Numbered from the stretch's first letter, positions 1 through 5,365 are shown. The stretch: 5,365 nucleotides of DNA from a bacterium (GCA_016192885.1 JACPTH010000266.1:1-5365); one strand, 5' to 3'. Numbers and translations: made by a program. Notes: generated by a model not told the origin, from the sequence alone.

Positions 1-477
1 CTTAATTTCATTCCCTATTTGATCTAACTGCGTATCGCAGGAGGCAAGAAAGCCCGAGTAACGATTTTCGTATTCCGCAAGTAGTTTATGAAAATCTTTT
101 GCTCGCTCAGCGGTCGCACCGGGGTTTTTTGAACGCATATTACTCAAGGTTTCATCCCGTCGCAACATAATTGAAGCCCTTTGATCCATTGCTTTTGACT
201 GTTTCAAAAGAAGAGAATCAATTAAGGGTTTAGCCTGCTTCCAGCCTTTTTCTAATTCGGCTTGAAGTTGTTCGGGCTTCTTTGAGGCAAAATTACTTCG
301 AAAAAAAAGCCCGCGCGAGTAATCAAAATTTGCCATCATCGGATGAAGAATTAGAATAATTCGAGTGTCAACCGATGCCCAACCTTGCCCTGCTCCATCT
401 AATCGCACTAATAAAGCGATTAGAAAGAAAATTAAGAAGAAAAACGCGCTTCGAAAATGGAAAAAAAACCTTGCCAT
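1..477 (-). CDS. Secreted or membrane-anchored coiled-coil protein, Skp/OmpH-like N-terminus (3' end outside window)
   Basis: This partial gene is open for 159 codons from an ATG at 477 to the window edge, so its C-terminus is missing. Residues 1-25 are very hydrophobic and Phe-rich with basic residues at 3 and 9 (a signal peptide or N-terminal anchor). A beta-strand-like segment follows, with VDTR at 36-39, HP at 45-46 and FD at 51-52. After that comes a long charged, Ala/Leu/Lys/Glu-rich stretch (about 65-159) that looks helical or coiled-coil. The same VDTR, HP and FD residues occur with identical spacing in the gene just upstream, so the two appear to be diverged paralogues. Its start codon overlaps the upstream stop by one base (TAATG), which suggests translational coupling and one transcript. 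A short strand then a long helical arm is the Skp/OmpH chaperone pattern, and the protein probably acts outside the inner membrane. The family assignment is inference; I do not recognise a specific gene. Confidence 0.75.
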   Translation of the reverse strand, partial: MARFFFHFRSAFFFLIFFLIALLVRLDGAGQGWASVDTRIILILHPMMANFDYSRGLFFRSNFASKKPEQLQAELEKGWKQAKPLIDSLLLKQSKAMDQRASIMLRRDETLSNMRSKNPGATAERAKDFHKLLAEYENRYSGFLASCDTQLDQIGNEIK

Positions 478-1241
478 TAATTTTTCCCCTTTGAGAATTG
501 CTCAATCATTTGGATCGCTTCAAGTCTAACATCTTGTGCCCCGAAAGGAATAGGCGAAATACCCGTTCCTGAATTAACCCAGTATGTTTTCGCTTCATTT
601 AACCACTGGAATAACCCTTCGCGATTGGAGAAATTCTGTCGCCATGCTTCGAAATGCCTATTTTTAGAGAGGACAACTTTGTCCACGGGAAAAATGCAAG
701 CAGGTAAGAGGCTCGCGATATCTAAAATTACGGGAGGCTGGTACTTCAATTTAAGTCGGTTAATAACTGCGCGAAGGTCTGATGCGATCGAGTTGACTTG
801 AGGAATGATCGCAAGCCCGGATGTAAGCCCCGGTCTTTCCGGGACCCCCATATTCGGATCAATCCGTTTTCTCAAGGTTGCTAAACGGGATTCTAAGCTT
901 CGTTTCTCTTGAAGGAACTTTGATTCTAATGACTTTCGATTCAATGAAGTGGCTCGCGAAAAAAGAGGTTTATATACTTCCGTGAGGCTAAGGATCTTGG
1001 TTTCAATGGATTTTATTTCATTTTCAACTTCGAAAACCCCCTTTTCACCGCCAAGGACGAACTCGGAAGAGGTCCCGGCGAAACGGCGGGTTTGGGAGTC
1101 AAATGACCTGACAATAGGGTGAGAAAGCAGCATCAAACGGGTATCAACAAAAATCGACTCTTGTCCAAATGAAGTTACAATTGTCAGAAAAAAGACAAAA
1201 AGAAAACCGTTTATTTTAGACAAAAAAAAACACCTTTTCAT
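477..1241 (-). CDS. Secreted coiled-coil protein, possible Skp/OmpH-like periplasmic protein
   Basis: This 254-residue protein begins with a signal peptide: basic MKR, a hydrophobic core at about 11-25, and likely cleavage after SFG at 24-26. The mature N-terminus has VDTR at 32-35, HP at 41-42 and FD at 47-48. A charged helical segment at about 70-128, rich in Glu, Lys, Arg and Leu, probably forms a coiled coil. A Pro/Gly linker (about 129-142) leads to a second part with a helix at 148-165 and a hydrophobic VILDIASLL strand at 171-179. Strand, long helical arm, then a returning helix and strand is the layout of Skp/OmpH outer-membrane-protein chaperones, but at 254 residues this is longer than the usual 160-190. 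The ATG at 1241 is supported by AAGGA six bases upstream and by the signal peptide starting there. It is transcribed ahead of its apparent paralogue. The chaperone role is inference; a structural or adaptor protein of the envelope is equally possible. Confidence 0.8.
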   Translation of the reverse strand: MKRCFFLSKINGFLFVFFLTIVTSFGQESIFVDTRLMLLSHPIVRSFDSQTRRFAGTSSEFVLGGEKGVFEVENEIKSIETKILSLTEVYKPLFSRATSLNRKSLESKFLQEKRSLESRLATLRKRIDPNMGVPERPGLTSGLAIIPQVNSIASDLRAVINRLKLKYQPPVILDIASLLPACIFPVDKVVLSKNRHFEAWRQNFSNREGLFQWLNEAKTYWVNSGTGISPIPFGAQDVRLEAIQMIEQFSKGKN

Positions 1242-1247
1242 TGCTAA

Positions 1248-1252
1248 TCCTT
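1248..1252 (-). promoter_or_regulatory. Shine-Dalgarno site for the 254-residue secreted protein
   Basis: AAGGA reads on the minus strand and is separated by six bases from the ATG at 1241. It is the clearest ribosome-binding site in the window and supports the chosen start. Confidence 0.7.
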
Positions 1253-1307
1253 AACAACTTTTTGGAATTTTAACAATACTATGTCATCGAAATTCTTAAA
1301 CGGTTAA

Positions 1308-1316
1308 ATTATATCA
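1308..1316 (-). promoter_or_regulatory. Extended -10 promoter for the secreted-protein pair
   Basis: The minus strand reads TGATATAAT, a perfect TATAAT hexamer preceded by the TGN extended -10 element. No good -35 lies at 16-18 bp (the best is TGTTTT at 1336-1331), which is typical of extended -10 promoters. Transcription would start near 1301, giving a leader of about 60 bases before the ATG at 1241. An imperfect palindrome (TTAAACGGTTAA, 10 of 12 positions symmetric) at 1296-1307 covers the expected start site and could be an operator, though it is short. With this promoter, the pair can be expressed independently of the ketosynthase genes upstream. Confidence 0.55.
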
Positions 1317-1469
1317 CGAAGAGGGAAAACAAAACATCGCTGAATTAGGACTCATAAATTCAATCTTTGAAAGGATAACGCAATTTTCAATCCAGTACAA
1401 TCAAAATTTATAACCGCTTTGGAAGCGCCTTTCTAAAAAACGTTGTAGAAATGTGTAAAAAAATTTTTC

Positions 1470-2729
1470 TTATGGTATCCATCGACGGAAGATTAGGGCG
1501 GCGTTTTGTCCCCCAAAACCGAAGGAATTGGAAAGAACAGTGTTTCCGGTAAAAGCTTTTGCGAAATCTTTAACAATATAAAGGTCGCATGCCGGATCGG
1601 GTTTAGCTAGGTTAATGGTGGGTGGAATCAAATTTCTATTTAAGCTCAGAACGGATACCGCCGCTTCCAACGCCCCGCTTGCCGCTATCATATGCCCCGT
1701 CATAGATTTAACCGCATGAATTGGTATTTCAAATGAACGCTTTCCCAAAACCCGCTTTATTGCCATTATTTCAACCGGATCATTTTTTGGGGTACCGGTT
1801 CCGTGGGCGTTTACCGCGTCGACTGCTTGGGGAGGCATTTTGGCGTCTTTTAGCGCGCAGTCCATGGCTAAACTTGCTCCATTCCCTTCGGGGTCAGGGT
1901 CGGAGACTCTGAATGAGTCAAGCGAGCTCCCATAGCCGACTATTTCGGAGTAAATTTTAGCATTTCTATCTTGCGCTCTTCCTAACTCCTCAAGAACCAA
2001 AAAGGAAGCACCTTCGCCTAATGTTGTTCCGGTTCTGGTCACATCGAATGGTCTGCATGACCTTTTCGGGTCGTCATTTTCATCCGAAAGAGCTTTAAGT
2101 AAACTAAACCCTCCTAAACCTAGCGGATTAAGCATTGAATCCGCGGCTCCAGCTAATGCAATATCGATTTCGCCCGCCCGAATTTGGCGAAATGCGAGGC
2201 CGATGCTTTGCCCTCCCGCGGCGCACGCGGAACAATTTGTCGTGGGCGGGATAGAAGAAGAAAGTCGGTCCGCCAAAAATTCAGCCAAAGTATCTAATGG
2301 AGATTGAAGAAGGGGACCACCCAGGGATGAGAGAGTTCGCGCTGCAAGGATTGCCGTTAGATCTTCTTCGTTGGCTACTTCCGCAACATCCTCAAGGAAA
2401 AAAGACTCCAAACTCATTCCGACATGGATAGCCACTTTTGCCCACTCTTCAATCGGGCATCCAGAGGACTCAATTGCCTCCTGCGCGGCGGCTAACCCCA
2501 AGAACACTTTTCGGTCTCTAAGAGATTCCGCCCTTGGCCATCTATTTTTGATTGATTCAACATCAAAATTTTTCACTTCTCCGCCAATCCTGACAGGCAT
2601 GGTTGAAGCATCAAACAAGGTTATTGGGCCTAAACCAGAAACGCCGTGGCAGAGGGCATTCCAGGAATCATCGACCGTGTTTCCCACGGGGCAAACGATT
2701 CCAATTCCGGTTATAACAACTCTTCTCAT
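1470..2729 (-). CDS. Beta-ketoacyl-[acyl-carrier-protein] synthase, FabF (KAS II) type, catalytically complete
   Basis: This cytosolic condensing enzyme of 419 residues matches the usual FabF length of about 410. It would join an acyl group on its active cysteine to malonyl-ACP, releasing CO2 and extending the chain by two carbons. The thiolase fold starts with VVITGIGIVCPVG (4-16). The nucleophile is Cys169 in SACAAGG. The two histidines are His309 in NAHGTGTPKND and His346 in KSMTGHMIAASG, with the conserved Lys341. The C-terminal gating loop is intact as NSFGFGGQNA (401-410). The ATG at 2729 puts the start three residues before the family's first strand; only a weak purine-rich site (GAAGTAGAAA) lies upstream. 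It follows the inactive ketosynthase homologue after 106 bp, on the same strand. Its genomic partner suggests a role as the active half of a KS/chain-length-factor-like pair rather than housekeeping FabF. I withhold a gene symbol because paralogues are common. Confidence 0.93.
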   Translation of the reverse strand: MRRVVITGIGIVCPVGNTVDDSWNALCHGVSGLGPITLFDASTMPVRIGGEVKNFDVESIKNRWPRAESLRDRKVFLGLAAAQEAIESSGCPIEEWAKVAIHVGMSLESFFLEDVAEVANEEDLTAILAARTLSSLGGPLLQSPLDTLAEFLADRLSSSIPPTTNCSACAAGGQSIGLAFRQIRAGEIDIALAGAADSMLNPLGLGGFSLLKALSDENDDPKRSCRPFDVTRTGTTLGEGASFLVLEELGRAQDRNAKIYSEIVGYGSSLDSFRVSDPDPEGNGASLAMDCALKDAKMPPQAVDAVNAHGTGTPKNDPVEIMAIKRVLGKRSFEIPIHAVKSMTGHMIAASGALEAAVSVLSLNRNLIPPTINLAKPDPACDLYIVKDFAKAFTGNTVLSNSFGFGGQNAALIFRRWIP

Positions 2730-2835
2730 AAAGTTTCTACTTCGCTAAAGATTTTTTTTAGTTACCGATCGAATAAGAATTTGAAGGCAAAAGAAACTAT
2801 CATAATTTCAGCTATTCCAGAACATCCCCCAAAAC
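2730..2835. other. 106-bp spacer between the two ketosynthase genes
   Basis: The spacer is AT-rich and contains no credible coding sequence. A TATGAT hexamer on the minus strand could be a -10 element, but no matching -35 lies at a suitable distance. No hairpin with a T run is visible, so read-through from the upstream gene is likely. Confidence 0.5.
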
Positions 2836-3990
2836 TCAACAATTCTCCAAATAAAAAGTTGCCGTTGTTGAGCCGTGTCCAAGGCAATTTGCAACGGACG
2901 CATATCCGGATTCGCGAGTCATCATTGCTCCGACGGCTAGTTGCCCCGCCGCCGCCGCCGCAAAAAGGTTTCCAAGATGATGTTTTGGAAAGACGGTTTC
3001 AATTTCGGGTTTAGATCCAAAAAATCCCTTGAAAGTCTCTTCTTCAAGTTTGTTCAACATGGTTCCATTATCGCCTGAAAGAATTAAATGGCCAATTGAA
3101 GCCCCTCGGGGAACTGACGATTTTAAAAGAAATTCAAGAACTTTTTTTTCATCTTCAACCGAATGCAAATTTCTTTTGATGGTTCCAGCTTTCCAACCCT
3201 TTATCGTTGCGTAAGGTTTAACTTTCCTTCTATTCGCGCTTGAGGAAGATTCAAGAAATAGAAAAACCGCACCTTCGGATGGGGCCGTTCCGGTGCCTTC
3301 ATTCTTCCACGAGTCAAAAACCCCATGCTGTTGAAGGGAAAGAAAACCCATTGAATTTGCTTTTTGATCGCAACCCCCGGCCAGCGCACAATCAGCCTCG
3401 CCGGTGGAAATTGCGCGAACGGCCTCGATGATTGCAAGAGCCCCTTGGCCTTCCCAAGGGTTAAAAATTGCGTTGGGCCCGCGGATTTTCTCAAGGATCG
3501 AAACAAAGCAAACCGGCATGTTCGATAGAATTTTAAAAGATAAAACGGGCCGGGTCGCTTTGAGACCTTCGTTTCCAAGTTTCTTTGGGTCAAGCTTTCC
3601 GTTTGAATCTAAGGACGCTCGAAGTACGGGGGAAATCTCTTCGAGAGGAAGGCACATAAGGCCGGTAGAGCCGAACAAACCGACCCTTCGTCCCTGAATG
3701 TTTTTGTCGATCTCAACCCCGGCGTCTTCAATTGCCAGCCTTGCCGCCGCCGCAGCAAAGACCGCGTCGCGATTCATCAACCTAAGGCTCTTTGGGTCCC
3801 GAATGAGGGATTCGACATCAATGTTTGAAACTCTCGCGTTGTTTTTACAATAAAAAATTTCTGAAGGAAAAAGAGAGGGTTTTATCGCGGTTTGACCTGC
3901 CCGAATGGCATCGAGCAAAACATTCGGGGATGTGCCCAAAGGGGTAACGCAGCCGATTCCGGTTATGAAAACGTCATTTTCCGATTTCAA
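2836..3990 (-). CDS. Catalytically inactive beta-ketoacyl-synthase homologue, chain-length-factor (KS-beta)-like
   Basis: This 384-residue protein has the ketosynthase fold: VFITGIGCVTPLG at 7-19, RGPNA at 170-174, a GEADCALAGGCD segment at 197-208, and SEGAVFLFLE at 238-247. The catalytic residues are gone. Aligning GPNAIFNPWEGQG with the family's GPN...TACxxG puts Glu180 where the cysteine should be. The HGTGT motif becomes SGDNGT (305-310), losing the first histidine. KHHLGN (336-341) has Asn341 in place of the second histidine while keeping the lysine. The C-terminal FGFGG loop reads LGHGS (370-374). It therefore cannot act as a normal condensing enzyme. Known relatives with a substituted cysteine are KS-beta subunits of type II polyketide synthases and ApeC-like partners in aryl polyene systems, which pair with an active synthase and shape chain length. 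Here the likely partner is the intact synthase downstream. The start is TTG at 3990, 15 bases after the dehydratase stop; an in-frame TGA just upstream excludes an earlier one. The partner role is inference. Confidence 0.88.
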   Translation of the reverse strand: MKSENDVFITGIGCVTPLGTSPNVLLDAIRAGQTAIKPSLFPSEIFYCKNNARVSNIDVESLIRDPKSLRLMNRDAVFAAAAARLAIEDAGVEIDKNIQGRRVGLFGSTGLMCLPLEEISPVLRASLDSNGKLDPKKLGNEGLKATRPVLSFKILSNMPVCFVSILEKIRGPNAIFNPWEGQGALAIIEAVRAISTGEADCALAGGCDQKANSMGFLSLQQHGVFDSWKNEGTGTAPSEGAVFLFLESSSSANRRKVKPYATIKGWKAGTIKRNLHSVEDEKKVLEFLLKSSVPRGASIGHLILSGDNGTMLNKLEEETFKGFFGSKPEIETVFPKHHLGNLFAAAAAGQLAVGAMMTRESGYASVANCLGHGSTTATFYLENC

Positions 3991-4005
3991 GGTTTCTTGG
4001 GGCTT

Positions 4006-4479
4006 TCAATTTTCGAAACAGTTTTCGGGGGGAGAGAGCCAAATCCGCATTAACTCGTCGCGCTTTAAATCAAGGTTCTTATCTTGTACATACTTAAAAG
4101 CGAAAACAATTCCGGTGTTAACCGTTAATTGGTCTGAAACAAATGCGTCCGCGGAGATTTTCCCACCCGCCTCATTCAGGGAAAGAACCTTAACTTTATA
4201 ATTCAGGGTTTCTCCAGGACGGACAGCCCTCCGGAATTTGACCCTTTCGACGACGGTCATTAACGCTTTCGCGTTCCCGCCATATTTGGTCTTCAAGCTT
4301 ACTTCCAATAAAAGGCCCCCGAGTTGCGCCATCCCTTCAAGGATAAGAACACCAGGCATAATAGGCCGTCTTGGAAAATGATCGTCAAAAAAATCTTCGC
4401 TCAAGCTTACATTTTTTAAAGCGTGAGCTTCTACGCCAGGTTCCCAGAGTGTTATTCGATCAATCAAGAAAAAACGCAT
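4006..4479 (-). CDS. FabZ-like (3R)-hydroxyacyl-[acyl-carrier-protein] dehydratase, hotdog fold
   Basis: This 157-residue single-hotdog protein, close to the FabZ length of about 150, would remove water from 3-hydroxyacyl-ACP to give the trans-2-enoyl thioester in the cytosol. The active site is plain: DDHFPRRPIMPGVLILEGMAQ at about 32-52 holds catalytic His34 and Glu48 (family pattern GHFPxxPxMPGVLxxEAMAQ, with Asp33 for Gly and Gly49 for Ala). The later VKFRRAVRPGETL segment (about 80-92) is also typical. The ATG at 4479 gives an N-terminus (MRFFLIDRI) fitting the family, whose members begin a few residues before the LI-RI motif. No Shine-Dalgarno site precedes it, and a promoter lies immediately upstream. 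It is the first gene of the minus-strand cluster, followed after 15 bp by the inactive ketosynthase homologue. This linkage suggests a pathway-specific dehydratase making an unsaturated or polyene chain, not necessarily housekeeping FabZ. Confidence 0.9.
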   Translation of the reverse strand: MRFFLIDRITLWEPGVEAHALKNVSLSEDFFDDHFPRRPIMPGVLILEGMAQLGGLLLEVSLKTKYGGNAKALMTVVERVKFRRAVRPGETLNYKVKVLSLNEAGGKISADAFVSDQLTVNTGIVFAFKYVQDKNLDLKRDELMRIWLSPPENCFEN

Positions 4480-4487
4480 CGCAGAAG

Positions 4488-4516
4488 ATAATATATACTT
4501 TTTGGACTTTTTTCAA
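4488..4516 (-). promoter_or_regulatory. Sigma70-type promoter of the dehydratase/ketosynthase cluster
   Basis: The minus strand has TTGAAA (4516-4511; 5 of 6 to consensus), a 17-bp spacer, and TATTAT (4493-4488; 5 of 6). Transcription would begin at about 4480-4482, only a base or two before the ATG at 4479. With no Shine-Dalgarno sequence in front of that ATG, this predicts a leaderless or nearly leaderless message. An upstream promoter giving a normal leader cannot be excluded. Confidence 0.6.
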
Positions 4517-4573
4517 ATCAAATCGGAGGAACCGGAACCGAGGGATTAAAGTCTCACTTCCTCCCTTTTGAGA

Positions 4574-4593
4574 ATTGGAATACCCTTTCCAAT
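4574..4593. promoter_or_regulatory. Perfect 7+7 bp inverted repeat, candidate operator
   Basis: ATTGGAA, six bases (TACCCT), then TTCCAAT form an exact hyphenated palindrome of 20 bp. It sits in the shared upstream region of the divergent genes, about 18 bp upstream of the predicted plus-strand -35 and about 58 bp upstream of the predicted minus-strand -35. The placement fits a dimeric regulator acting on one or both promoters. It is not followed by a T run, so it does not look like a terminator. No regulator gene is visible in the window. Confidence 0.4.
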
Positions 4594-4610
4594 GCGGAAT
4601 TTTTAGGGGA

Positions 4611-4640
4611 TAGACTTTTGGATTGAAAGTAAATTATACT
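4611..4640 (+). promoter_or_regulatory. Candidate sigma70-type promoter for the CheB-like gene
   Basis: TAGACT (4611-4616; 4 of 6 to TTGACA), an 18-bp spacer, and TATACT (4635-4640; 5 of 6 to TATAAT) form a plausible promoter. It predicts a start near 4647 and a leader of about 60 bases before the ATG at 4706. Confidence 0.45.
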
Positions 4641-4705
4641 AAATCATAGGAAGTATTGAGAAAATAGCATAAGTTTTTTTCATTACAAGGTTCGGGGAAA
4701 AAATA

Positions 4706-5365
4706 ATGAAGGCAACCACTTTTCCGGTTGTTGGAATTGGGGCCTCGGCGGGCGGGCTGGAAGCTTTGGAGAGGCTTTTCCGAAACCTTCCTCCAAACCT
4801 AGGCGCCGCTTTTGTTTTAATTCTTCATAGACCCTACAATAAGAAAAGCCTTTTGTTGGGCCTTTTGCAAAAGTTTACTAAAATGGAAGTTTTCGAAATC
4901 CGGCATGGAATGGAAATACAGGTTAATTGCGTTTACTTTTCTCCGCCCCGGCAAAACGTTTCCCTGTACAAGGGGGGGATTTTTTCTTTCCCGGACCCGT
5001 TGCTCACCCCTTGGAATTCGATGGGCATTGATTTTTTTTTCCGGACATTAGCAGAAACCCAACGGGAAAACGCTATCGGGGTTCTTTTATCAGGCGGCGG
5101 AACCGATGGAACTCTTGGGGTAAAAGCAATTCGCGAGGCCGGAGGGGAAACAGTCGTACAAGATCCGTGCATTTCAAAATATCCGGAGATGGCAAGAAAC
5201 GCAATAAAATCAGGGTTTGTCAACACATCCATTCCGGTTGAAGAACTTTCCGGAGTAACGTTGGTTATCTTCGAGCAGGTTGCTTCAAAGGAGCCTGGAA
5301 CCTCGGGGAAGAACAAAGGAAGAAAAAAAAAGAGACCTTCAAAAGAACCCTCGAATAGGGTGAAC
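4706..5365 (+). CDS. CheB-type protein-glutamate methylesterase domain without a receiver domain (3' end outside window)
   Basis: The gene is open for 220 codons from ATG 4706 to the window edge. CheB domains hydrolyse glutamate methyl esters on chemoreceptors. The domain begins at once with VVGIGASAGGLEAL (8-21) carrying the nucleophile Ser14. His41 in LILHRP and Asp134 in SGGGTDGTLG complete the Ser-His-Asp triad. The GIDFFFRTLAE segment and the VVQDP..SKYPEMARNAI pattern match the methylesterase half of CheB-CheR hybrid proteins better than classical CheB. No N-terminal receiver domain exists: an in-frame TAA at 4670 and no earlier ATG fix the start. After about residue 195 comes a Lys/Arg/Ser/Pro-rich tail resembling a linker, so a CheR, PAS or kinase module may follow outside the window. 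Without a receiver it cannot be switched by CheA phosphorylation in the usual way. It contains G7, T9 and A9 runs. Whether it serves chemotaxis or another signalling system cannot be told here. Confidence 0.9.
   Translation, partial: MKATTFPVVGIGASAGGLEALERLFRNLPPNLGAAFVLILHRPYNKKSLLLGLLQKFTKMEVFEIRHGMEIQVNCVYFSPPRQNVSLYKGGIFSFPDPLLTPWNSMGIDFFFRTLAETQRENAIGVLLSGGGTDGTLGVKAIREAGGETVVQDPCISKYPEMARNAIKSGFVNTSIPVEELSGVTLVIFEQVASKEPGTSGKNKGRKKKRPSKEPSNRVN

Larger units (their letters stand above)
1242..1469. other. 228-bp intergenic region between the FabF-type synthase and the secreted-protein genes
   Basis: I found no credible coding sequence here on either strand, including no short acidic carrier-protein gene with a DSL motif. 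It contains the extended -10 promoter and ribosome-binding site of the downstream gene. A weak 5-bp hairpin at 1415-1427 is the only terminator-like structure, and it is not followed by a proper T run in the minus-strand direction. Whether transcripts from the synthase genes stop here is therefore open. Confidence 0.6.
4480..4705. other. 226-bp divergent intergenic region
   Basis: The region separates the dehydratase cluster (minus) from the CheB-like gene (plus). It holds both predicted promoters and the 20-bp inverted repeat. I see no credible coding sequence or structured RNA in it. A G-rich GGGGA at 4694-4698, seven bases before the ATG at 4706, is the best available ribosome-binding site for the plus-strand gene. 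Confidence 0.6.

Noticed and set aside
1415..1427. CGCTT-TGG-AAGCG hairpin as a terminator of the ketosynthase cluster
   Set aside because: The stem is only 5 bp and in the minus-strand direction is followed by a mixed GTTATAAATTTT rather than a T run.
2730..2835. Hidden acyl-carrier-protein gene between or around the ketosynthase genes
   Set aside because: The gap is too short for an ACP, and neither it nor the 1242-1469 and 4480-4705 gaps show a frame with the DSL phosphopantetheine motif.
2371..3014. Overlapping plus-strand open frames of 122-125 codons opposite the ketosynthase genes
   Set aside because: They lie antisense to well-supported ketosynthase coding sequence, show no recognisable domain or ribosome-binding site, and their compositions are those of reverse frames.
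3201..3593. Minus-strand 130-codon frame inside the inactive ketosynthase gene
   Set aside because: It is an out-of-frame reading of a gene whose main frame carries conserved family motifs throughout.
2836..3990. Inactive ketosynthase as a decaying pseudogene
   Set aside because: The frame is intact over 384 codons, structural motifs and the conserved lysine are kept, and replacements are concentrated at catalytic positions, which fits a specialised non-catalytic subunit better than random decay.
4530..4541. Short tandem GAACCG repeat in the divergent region
   Set aside because: Two copies of a 6-bp unit are readily explained by chance and have no clear relation to either promoter.
4933..5316. 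Minus-strand 127-codon frame opposite the CheB-like gene
   Set aside because: It is antisense to the clear methylesterase catalytic region and has low-complexity composition with no family motif.

Overview
The window looks like chromosomal DNA of a moderately AT-rich bacterium, probably Gram-negative. That is inferred from two secreted, Skp/OmpH-like coiled-coil proteins and a chemotaxis-type methylesterase. Nothing here fixes the phylum. The N-terminus of the dehydratase reminds me of FabZ-like proteins from planctomycete-type genomes, but that is an impression from memory, not a search result. I see no rRNA, tRNA, CRISPR array, insertion sequence or phage gene.

Layout: five genes lie on the minus strand and one on the plus strand. 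Reading along the minus strand from about 4516 downward, a well-formed sigma70-type promoter drives a FabZ-like hotdog dehydratase (4479-4006). Next comes a beta-ketoacyl-synthase homologue that has lost all three catalytic residues (3990-2836), then a catalytically complete FabF-type ketosynthase (2729-1470). After a 228-bp gap holding its own extended -10 promoter come two small secreted proteins, 1241-477 and 477-1 (cut by the window edge). They overlap by one base and share an N-terminal motif, so they look like divergent tandem paralogues. On the plus strand, a CheB-type methylesterase domain without a receiver domain starts at 4706 and runs off the right edge. It has its own promoter in the shared 226-bp divergent region, which also holds a perfect 7+7 bp inverted repeat.

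How the genes may work together: an active ketosynthase beside an inactive, chain-length-factor-like ketosynthase and a dedicated dehydratase resembles the core of type II polyketide or aryl-polyene-like systems more than housekeeping fatty-acid synthesis. The carrier protein, ketoreductase and loading enzymes such a system needs are not in this window. The secreted paralogue pair appears to be a separate transcription unit, and its link to the lipid/polyketide genes is only adjacency and shared strand. The CheB-like gene is divergent, and any functional link to the rest is unproven.

The most interesting observation is the ketosynthase homologue with Cys-to-Glu, His-to-Gly and His-to-Asn replacements, encoded between the dehydratase and the intact synthase.
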